NCBI GenBank assembly: GCA_007122745.1
Contig: SKTA01000120.1
Coordinates: 1 to 5,339, forward strand
Source: Bacteroidales bacterium
GTDB taxonomy: Bacteria > Bacteroidota > Bacteroidia > Bacteroidales > UBA7960
Length of the DNA stretch: 5,339 bases
Direction: 5' to 3'
This document shows, piece after piece, positions 1-4,574 of the stretch; the stretch's first letter is position 1; the number at the start of each line of letters is the position of its first letter. The notes under the pieces were generated by a model. That model was not told the DNA's origin. It made no database searches and saw nothing but the letters and a program-made list of their open reading frames with translations. The position numbers and the translations under genes were made by a program.

Positions 1-490
1 CGGGTTCGGGATCATCAATATCAAGTGCTTCTTCCAATGCTTCAATGCGGGATAAAAGATCTTCATAACCATCAAAAGTTTTGGCATAAAGCGCATAAGG
101 AACACTTATCAGTTCGCTTGTATGTGCAAGGGTATAATTTGTACCACCCTGCAAGTCGGTCTCTGTATGAATAAAATAAGGTCCTTCACCCCAGTTGATT
201 GCCTCCATACTTCCTGACTCAACAGTGCCACCTCCTATATGAATACTTACAAGTCCGTTATCATTGGTTGTGGCAAAATGGCGCTCAACATATACCGCAG
301 TTCCTTCAGGGTTTCCCTGCAAAATGCTAACCTGTATGCCGATACTGCCGTTGGTTACTAATTCACCACCTGAATCACGGATCACCGCCTGGTAACTCAT
401 CTTTTGCGGCACCTGGGCTTGGATTACGCTGTAAATACCAAGTAATATCATAATTAAAAGAAAATGTTTGCCTCTGTGAAGTGTCTTCAT
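1..490 (-). CDS. Exported Bacteroidota surface/adhesin-like protein, 5' part (runs off left edge)
   Basis: The gene reads leftward from an ATG at 490, and 163 codons are visible without a stop before the window edge. Residues 1-25 form a signal peptide: a basic start, then a hydrophobic stretch (FLLIMILLGIYSV) and an IQA|QV cleavage site. The mature part begins with PQKMSYQAVIRDSGGELV, followed by a beta-rich segment with ILQGN, GTAVYVE, NGLVSIHIGGG, INWGEGPYFI and ISVPYALYAKT (to about residue 137). I recognise this pattern from a very common Bacteroidota family of secreted proteins. In that family the segment is followed by a short coiled stretch, here LLSRIEALEEAL (145-156), and then by variable modules such as PKD or FISUMP domains. 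Those modules would lie outside the window, so the full function is unknown. Export by Sec and exposure at the surface are inferred. The neighbouring gene on the same strand starts 65 bp upstream and is also exported. Confidence 0.85.
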   Translation of the reverse strand, partial: MKTLHRGKHFLLIMILLGIYSVIQAQVPQKMSYQAVIRDSGGELVTNGSIGIQVSILQGNPEGTAVYVERHFATTNDNGLVSIHIGGGTVESGSMEAINWGEGPYFIHTETDLQGGTNYTLAHTSELISVPYALYAKTFDGYEDLLSRIEALEEALDIDDPEP

Positions 491-538
491 AACTATTGGT
501 TTTTGTTTGCAATGTTAAAATTTTGGTTTATCAACGCT

Positions 539-560
539 AAAAAAGAAGATAGGGTTATCT
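539..560 (-). terminator. Weak possible intrinsic terminator overlapping a stop codon
   Basis: On the minus strand AGATA-ACCC-TATCT can form a 5-bp stem with a 4-nt loop, followed by TCTTTTTT. The stem includes the stop codon of the 165-residue gene. The stem is short and AT-rich, so it may be chance. If real, it would separate the two exported-protein genes into different transcripts. Confidence 0.25.
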
Positions 561-1052
561 CTTAATGATTCTGAAAAGCCCGATTCTCTCGTGTGAAGCA
601 GTTACAATTAAGAAATAAGCGCCAGGCTGTTTACCACCCATTTCGATCAGTGCAGTGTGATCAATGAGTCTTTCTTTCTTCAATAACTTTCCATTAACGT
701 CAAGCAGTTGGTATTGAAGGTCACTTAACTGATGAAGATCTTGTCCGGAAATCTCAAGATGCAACCGATCATCCACGGGGTTGGGAAATACCTTGAGCGT
801 TAAGTCAATGCTCTCAAATTCTTCCAATGATGTGATAATAAATATCTCGTAGGGTTGTTGCACCCCTTCAGATATGGCTCCATCGACATTGGAATAAACA
901 GAATAAACAATTTGCCCAATAGAATAACTAACGGAGCCATTCGCATTTGAGGCATTGCCGCCGGTTGTGTTAACCGAATGTTGGGCTTTTAATGCAAATA
1001 GTCCAAACCCCATCACAAAGACAAGGGTCAGGATAAGTTTTGGTTGTTTCAT
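555..1052 (-). CDS. Small secreted protein with T9SS C-terminal sorting domain
   Basis: This is a complete 165-codon gene from an ATG at 1052 to TAA at 555. Residues 1-23 are a signal peptide (hydrophobic LILTLVFVMGFGLFAL, cleavage near KA|QH). Residues 24-70 form a short conserved module (GGNASNANGSVSYSIGQIVY ... EGVQQPYEI) that recurs before sorting domains in many Bacteroidota proteins. Residues 85-165 are a type A sorting domain. Its signs are the KVFPNPVDDRLHLE entry motif, a central LLDVNGKLL strand, GAYFLIV near residue 144, and the basic terminal strand FRIIKR. In this family the domain directs the protein through the type IX secretion system and is normally removed at the outer membrane, after which the cargo is released or anchored. 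Here the cargo between signal and sorting domain is only about 60 residues. Its own function is unknown. I saw no consensus promoter upstream. Confidence 0.9.
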   Translation of the reverse strand: MKQPKLILTLVFVMGFGLFALKAQHSVNTTGGNASNANGSVSYSIGQIVYSVYSNVDGAISEGVQQPYEIFIITSLEEFESIDLTLKVFPNPVDDRLHLEISGQDLHQLSDLQYQLLDVNGKLLKKERLIDHTALIEMGGKQPGAYFLIVTASHERIGLFRIIKR

Positions 1053-1468
1053 GTCATAGGTTTTGTTTTGGTTAATAATTTTGATTGCTTTTGTAAAGGT
1101 TGAAATATTCCGGTTTGTGTTTTTTAATCAATCCGAGAGTACCAACAAGCCAAAACAGAGTACATGAATAAACCAAGTAGTAAATTTATAAAAACTATTA
1201 AAACAAAATCAATTAATCAAGACATTTTTTTTATTTATCGGCTTTATGTGAATAAAATATACTAATCTTTAAGTTAGCAAAACGGGTAATCTCTTATTAA
1301 TATCTACAAATACATGGTGCTCAATACTATCATTGCAGTTTAAAGTGTACTGAATACAGTTAATTTCATTGATAGTGGTCTGTTTGGTAGATATAATGGT
1401 CTCTTAATACGATTGGAATCAAAAACCTTGGGTGAATAAGACTGCAGTAATTTCATACTTTTTATTAG
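1053..1468. other. AT-rich intergenic region without a convincing gene
   Basis: This stretch has no reading frame worth calling on either strand. It is AT-rich and contains a nested pair of inverted repeats: ACTATCA at 1326-1332 pairs with TGATAGT at 1370-1376, and ACTG-aata-CAGT lies between them. It may hold the 5' untranslated region of the 165-residue gene, but I found no TAnnTTTG box facing that gene. No tRNA-like or riboswitch-like structure was recognised. Confidence 0.5.
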
Positions 1469-1543
1469 TTAGCCCCAAAACATCCTAATCACCGCTACTC
1501 CCATAATGGTTGCCAGAAGGCCAATAGCGAGAAGGAGTTTCAT
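1469..1543 (-). CDS. Possible 24-residue single-helix membrane peptide
   Basis: A short frame runs from an ATG at 1543 to TAA at 1469. It encodes 24 residues that begin MKLLLAIGLLATIMGVAVI and end RMFWG. Nearly all of it is one hydrophobic helix, with a lysine at position 2 and an arginine near the end, so it could sit in the inner membrane. It is far shorter than usual annotation cut-offs. Support comes from its position: a perfect Bacteroidota -7 box (TATCTTTG, 1577-1570) lies 26 nt upstream of the ATG, the same distance as for two other genes here. The start resembles the first helix of short (about 60-70 residue) Cys-containing membrane proteins of this phylum, but no continuation is visible in any frame after the stop. 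It could therefore be a genuine micro-peptide, the stump of such a gene, or chance. Confidence 0.45.
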   Translation of the reverse strand: MKLLLAIGLLATIMGVAVIRMFWG

Positions 1544-1569
1544 TGATTTGGCCGAATTTGTTTAACAGG

Positions 1570-1577
1570 CAAAGATA
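1570..1577 (-). promoter_or_regulatory. -7 promoter element for the 24-residue peptide
   Basis: Reading leftward the sequence is TATCTTTG, an exact match to the Bacteroidota -7 consensus TAnnTTTG. It ends 26 nt before the ATG at 1543. I see no good TTG-type -33 box at the expected distance, so the call rests on the -7 box and the spacing. Confidence 0.5.
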
Positions 1578-1654
1578 TGGTTTAAATGAAGAATTTGCGG
1601 AAGGATGTTGGGGTTTATAACACATTGACTTTTCTTTTGGTTTTCCAAGATCAT

Positions 1655-1662
1655 TATCTTTG
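1655..1662 (+). promoter_or_regulatory. Orphan -7 promoter-like element facing the CYTH gene
   Basis: The plus strand reads TATCTTTG, again an exact TAnnTTTG match. A transcript from here would run rightward into the 3' end of the leftward CYTH gene as antisense RNA. No start codon with an open frame lies at the usual 26-nt distance; the TTG at 1688 is followed by a stop after one codon. A well-placed -33 box is not seen. It may be a chance match, an antisense promoter or a leftover of a lost gene. Confidence 0.25.
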
Positions 1663-1680
1663 ATTGAGAAACTTCTAATC

Positions 1681-2202
1681 TCACGAGTTGGATTGACTCA
1701 CCAAATCACAATAAGACACATCAACCAGGTCTGACTTATCCAGCCCAAAGAACCGGAAATATTTGTCACACTGTTTCTTCAGCGTATCAATATCATAGCT
1801 GCCATCTTTATCAATGGCCTCAACCTCCACAAAGGTGCCAAGACCTTTTACCACATCAAAATGAAATTTCACATTATCAATAAAATAAATCTTCCGCAGT
1901 TTATCCACAACCGCTTTTATTCCCAGATGTAAGGTTAAGATATCCTTCAATGATTTATCCGGGTCATGCCGGTAGAGAATTACGTCGGACTGTTTTTGAC
2001 CTGCTGTATCATCTCTCTCATAGTGAATCAATGCATTCTCAATGTTGCCCTCACGCAGTTTCAGCCTGCCACGACTCACGTTAAAGTATGTATCGACCTG
2101 ATGGTCCAAGCCTTTATAAACAGGACTCAGGGTCTTTAATTGGTGCTCCGGGACGTCAATATCCTCAATCTTTGCTTTGAACTCTATGTTTCTGACATTC
2201 AT
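1681..2202 (-). CDS. CYTH domain protein (CyaB / ThTPase-like)
   Basis: This is a complete 173-codon gene, ATG at 2202, TGA at 1681. The whole protein is one CYTH domain, an eight-stranded tunnel fold that binds triphosphates with divalent metal. Visible family marks in order are: the N-terminal acidic/basic strand NIEFKAKI (E7, K9, K11), where the first E of the ExExK motif is kept and the second is K, as is common in this subgroup; QVDTYF (35-40); the basic strand GRLKLRE (45-51); YERDD (61-65); KLRKIYFIDNVKFHFD (101-116); and FVEVEA (124-129), which supplies the metal-binding glutamates. Its length fits the single-domain CyaB-type group (COG1437). Members include class IV adenylate cyclases and thiamine- or inorganic-triphosphatases, and sequence alone does not say which reaction applies. 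It is probably cytoplasmic. It diverges from the small membrane-protein gene at 2341. No clear -7 box was found upstream. Confidence 0.88.
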   Translation of the reverse strand: MNVRNIEFKAKIEDIDVPEHQLKTLSPVYKGLDHQVDTYFNVSRGRLKLREGNIENALIHYERDDTAGQKQSDVILYRHDPDKSLKDILTLHLGIKAVVDKLRKIYFIDNVKFHFDVVKGLGTFVEVEAIDKDGSYDIDTLKKQCDKYFRFFGLDKSDLVDVSYCDLVSQSNS

Positions 2203-2306
2203 TTACTTGTTGCTGGATTAATGGGCTAAAAGAGAAGTAAAAATAACAAAGAAAAAACAAAACACCTCAGAAAACAAATAGAAATGGTTTATATATATTT
2301 TTTCAA

Positions 2307-2314
2307 TACATTTG
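2307..2314 (+). promoter_or_regulatory. -7 promoter element for the two-helix membrane protein
   Basis: TACATTTG matches the TAnnTTTG consensus and ends 26 nt before the ATG at 2341. About 20 nt further upstream lies TGGTTT (2285-2290), an imperfect -33 candidate. The AT-rich stretch between (tatatatatttttt) fits a promoter spacer. Confidence 0.5.
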
Positions 2315-2340
2315 CATAAACCCGAAAACATAACGCTATC

Positions 2341-2580
2341 ATGCTGGAAAGAGGATTCTTCAAAAGTAAAAAGCAATCAGAGCCAAAACCCAATCGATCC
2401 ATTAAAACGGCAAGCAACATCATGCTCTATCTTGGGGTGATCATCCTTATTACCTCATTGATTTATTTGCTTGTGAGCATTGAAAAGGTTGATTTTATTT
2501 TTGTAACGTGGATGGTCTTTATGTTGGCAGGGTTGTTTCTGGTTGTGATGAGCCATATGATAAAGTGGATTTTAAAATAG
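2341..2580 (+). CDS. Small two-helix membrane protein of unknown function
   Basis: A 79-codon gene runs from an ATG at 2341 to TAG at 2580. The first 25 residues are polar and rich in lysine (FFKSKKQSEPKPNRSIK) and should lie in the cytoplasm. Two hydrophobic helices follow, roughly residues 27-47 (MLYLGVIILITSLIYLLV) and 52-76 (FIFVTWMVFMLAGLFLVVM), with a very short EKVD turn between them. The C-terminus (KWILK) would again face the cytoplasm. I do not recognise a family. The gene stands alone: the CYTH gene points away from it upstream and the cyd remnants converge on it downstream. The -7 box at the usual distance and codon use in keeping with its neighbours suggest a real gene. The long frame on the opposite strand at 2463-2696 is less likely because it lacks such support. 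Confidence 0.7.
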   Translation: MLERGFFKSKKQSEPKPNRSIKTASNIMLYLGVIILITSLIYLLVSIEKVDFIFVTWMVFMLAGLFLVVMSHMIKWILK

Positions 2581-2801
2581 CAGTTTACCATCCCAAAGTC
2601 AAATTCTTCATAGCATTTCATTGTGTTTCTTTCATTTTGACAGATTGTGTTTGTTGGTTCTGGGGCATGAAACTCTGATAATGGGGCAATATGCATTTAA
2701 AACCAATTATTCTTCAATATCTTATACCATTTGGGGCGGCTGGTGAATCGTTTTTCGCTATGGTTTGAGTCATTGTGCAGAAAAAAGGAATCACAGTATT
2801 A
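2581..2801. other. Convergent intergenic region
   Basis: This 221-bp spacer separates the two-helix protein gene from the 3' end of the cydD/C remnant. I see no convincing gene and no strong terminator hairpin for either side. Given the deletions in the neighbouring operon, sequence may also be missing here, but nothing shows it directly. Confidence 0.5.
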
Positions 2802-3554
2802 TCATCCGCCAAACAGTTCCATTTGCCGGGAATACATTTTACAATAAAGCCCATTGGCCCTTAACAATGCCAAATGATTGCCCATTTCTATGATCCTGCC
2901 ATCATGGATCACAAGGATCTGATCCATCAGGAACACCTTCATCCTGCCCTGTGCCTTGTGTTCCTTTTTCCCTGTTCCACGAGCAAGGTAAAGGGCAAGT
3001 GCCGGCACCAACAGACCGTTGATCAGGAAAATGGTCATAACGGCAAAAGCCAGTGATGCATCAAACAGCATGAGCAAAGTAAACGTGATGCTGCAGATGG
3101 CAACAGCGACGATCACCGGGGCAAGAAGTATGGCAATATGGATCAGTGAAGGGATGTAATGGGTGAAGTAGTCATCCGGTTTTTCAATCCCTTCTGTTAG
3201 CAGGTTTATGCTTGCACCTGTTTTGGCAGACTTGGCATAAACCGGTCCCAACGACAAAAGGTGGCTGAACACCTCCTGCCTGATTGTTGTTCGGATGCGC
3301 ACAGACTTTTGTCTGGCCACACGCTCCCTGAGCCATACCAGGATGCTTCTTATGATGATGGATCCCAGGAAAATCGAAAGCAAATTATAACCGGGGGTTT
3401 CAAGATGGGTAAAAACATCAGCGACAATCAGGCTAAGGCAGTACATCTGAACGATCATCACCACTGTAAGCAGAAAGCTCAGCAAAGCACTGATAGTCAA
3501 ATAAGCAGAAAGAAGCACCAAGCAGGATGGTTGCTGCCATCGCTGCAAAAGCAT
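2802..3554 (-). pseudogene. cydD: Deletion-fused remnant of CydD and CydC (thiol ABC exporter)
   Basis: Intact CydD and CydC are each about 550-600 residues, with a six-helix membrane domain and an ATPase domain. Together they export glutathione/cysteine and are needed to assemble cytochrome bd. This frame gives only 250 residues. The first ~16 are out-of-frame cydB sequence. CydD-like sequence starts near residue 17 (3506) and runs through MIVQMYCLSLIVADVF, VWLRERVARQKSVRIRTTIR, KTGASINLLTEGIEKPDDYF and HYIPSL. The stretch FDASLAFAVM...LLVPALALYLARGTGKK (164-197) looks more like the late membrane domain of CydC. At residue ~210 the frame jumps to DQILVIHDGRIIEMGNHLALL, the extreme C-terminal end of an ABC ATPase, best matching CydC (usually MDEILVL..GR). 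Walker A, signature and Walker B are all missing. The frame closes at 2802. No transport is possible. Assignment of the last part to CydC instead of CydD is inference. Confidence 0.85.
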
Positions 3555-4071
3555 ATCCCTGCATCTTCATCCTGATAAAAACAAAAGTAGCAATAAAGCT
3601 CAGGATAGCCAATGTGGGTAAAGTACCCGGCAACAGGCCAATTCTCTCAAAAAGCACCGTATTGCTGTATCCAAGAAATGCAAAGATGGCTGTGATGACA
3701 GCTATAGGGATCCACAGGTTTCGGGCTATCTTTTCCGCTCTTTCCTTCAGGGCGTCTGTTGTTCTAAGACTTAAAAACAAAGCCCCGTGCAGTACAAAAA
3801 GCAGCAGCACAAACAGGGGCAGATAAAAGCCACTGAACAAGGTTGCATACCAATGGGGAAATTTGGCGAACATAGCGCCTCCGGCTGTGATCAGCCAAAC
3901 TTCATTGGCATCCCAGAAAGGACCGATGGTATTGATCACCACCCGCCTATCGGTATCATCCTTACTGATGAATGGCATCAAAATCCCAACGCCAAAATCA
4001 AAACCTTCGAGAATAAAATAGCCGATAAACAAAACAGCTATCAATATAAACCATATGATTTGAAAATCCAT
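3433..4071 (-). pseudogene. cydB: Cytochrome bd oxidase subunit II (CydB), internally deleted and 3'-truncated
   Basis: The native start is kept: ATG at 4071, 34 bp after the cydA stop, as expected for a cyd operon. Residues 1-86 are classic CydB (FILEGFDFGVGILMPF, RRVVINTIGPFWDANEVWLI, GAMFAKFPHWYATLFSGFYL). At residues ~87-92 (near 3795-3810) the frame jumps from GFYLPLFVLL to LFVLHGALFLSLRTTDAL. In intact CydB roughly 75-80 residues separate these parts. The remaining similarity goes to about residue 188 (GYAFAAMAATILLGASF, 3508). The expected C-terminal end (typically an SSPY...MT motif and last helices) is absent. The final ~24 codons to TAG at 3433 are cydD sequence read in the wrong frame. 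Intact CydB has about 340-380 residues, so this product cannot pack against CydA normally. No point nonsense mutation is seen within the retained pieces. Confidence 0.88.
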
Positions 4072-4105
4072 TGCGAATAGGTTTTATGTTTATGAATGAA
4101 CCATT

Positions 4106-4348
4106 TTAATATGCGTGTAACATTGATTCTTTGTCTTCGGGCAGACCGGGTTTGGCAAACCGGTGCACAAGATAGACTGCCAAAGCTGCCAGCAGCGCTT
4201 CTATAGCCAGCGGGATTCCAAAAATATCACCCACGAACCTTGAATACGCTGACCAGGCCATCCCAAACTGAAATTCCAGAACGATCCCGGTTACGACACC
4301 CAGGGCAAAAATGATAATAAACAATTTCCCAAAGTACTTGGTGAGCAA
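4106..4348 (-). pseudogene. cydA: Cytochrome bd oxidase subunit I (CydA), both N-terminus and core deleted
   Basis: Only 80 codons of a gene normally about 450-520 codons long remain. The frame opens at a TTG (4348) with no native start; an in-frame stop lies about 25 nt further upstream. Residues 2-54 match the CydA region that follows the first helix (LTKYFGKLFIIIFALGVVTG, LEFQFGMAWSAYSRFVGDIF, PLAIEALLA). The sequence then jumps in frame to ALAVYLVHRFAKPG and a polar tail ending in HAY, which fits the CydA C-terminus, with TAA at 4106. By family knowledge (E. coli numbering) the heme ligands H19, H186 and M393, residue E107 and the quinol-binding Q-loop are lost; the E99 equivalent (E50 here) remains. 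The product cannot bind the hemes or reduce oxygen. It heads the broken cyd cluster and lies next to a palindromic repeat. Confidence 0.87.
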
Positions 4349-4370
4349 GTTATAATGTAATGATAATTTG

Positions 4371-4408
4371 GTTCATCGTGAACGAAGTGGAGCACAGTGA
4401 ATAATCTG
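4371..4408. repeat. Palindromic repeat-like element
   Basis: The element begins with a perfect inverted repeat, GTTCA-TCG-TGAAC (4371-4383). It continues as GAAGTGGAGCACAGTGAATA followed by ATCT. The layout TCATCnTGAACGAAGTG...ATCT resembles, from memory, a dispersed intergenic repeat that is frequent in Bacteroidota (TCATCCTGAACGAAGTG...ATCT). No second copy is present in this window, so its repetitive nature is inferred. It lies 23 bp upstream of the point where the cydA remnant begins. Confidence 0.45.
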
Positions 4409-4424
4409 TCAGGCATTGACACTA

Positions 4425-4483
4425 TTATAGCTAAAACCGCTTTTGTCTTTTTTGCTTTGGATGGACTGCTTATAGCCAAAACC
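4425..4483. repeat. Short direct repeat pair
   Basis: TTATAGCTAAAACC at 4425-4438 recurs as TTATAGCCAAAACC at 4470-4483, with 13 of 14 bases identical and 45 nt between the starts. It lies in the spacer between the cydA remnant and xdhC. It could be a regulator site pair or the footprint of a small duplication; chance in AT-rich DNA is also possible. Confidence 0.3.
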
Positions 4484-4539
4484 TGTAACTATTGGGTACT
4501 GTGACTGATACGAGACACCAACAACCCGACTTAATTTAC

Positions 4540-4547
4540 TATCTTCG
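4540..4547 (+). promoter_or_regulatory. -7 promoter element for xdhC
   Basis: TATCTTCG differs from the TAnnTTTG consensus by one base and ends 27 nt before the ATG at 4575. This matches the distance seen for the other two promoters here. A clear -33 box is not visible. Confidence 0.45.
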
Positions 4548-4574
4548 CAAGACAAAATTTAAAATTTGATACGG

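Noticed and set aside
2463..2696. 77-codon open frame on the minus strand
   Set aside because: It is antisense to the two-helix membrane protein gene, has no promoter-like box and no recognisable domain. The plus-strand gene has better support.
3433..3554. Programmed frameshift joining CydB to CydD
   Set aside because: The two frames do not contain complete proteins on either side, and the switch coincides with loss of the CydB C-terminus and CydD N-terminus. A deletion junction explains it without recoding.
2874..4080. Several open frames of 60-104 codons on the plus strand (2874-3056, 3261-3575, 3527-3826, 3787-4080)
   Set aside because: All lie opposite the cyd remnants, whose minus-strand frames show clear CydA/B/D similarity. 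The plus-strand products are low-complexity, polar and unlike any family.
2802..4348. A natural miniature cytochrome bd system
   Set aside because: I considered that short CydA, CydB and CydD might be a new compact enzyme. The heme-ligand regions of CydA and all ATPase motifs of CydD/C are absent, and the breaks cut through conserved blocks, so a broken operon is far more likely.
4291..4479. 62-codon minus-strand frame overlapping the start of the cydA remnant
   Set aside because: It reads through the palindromic repeat and then through cydA in the wrong frame. Nothing in its product is recognisable.
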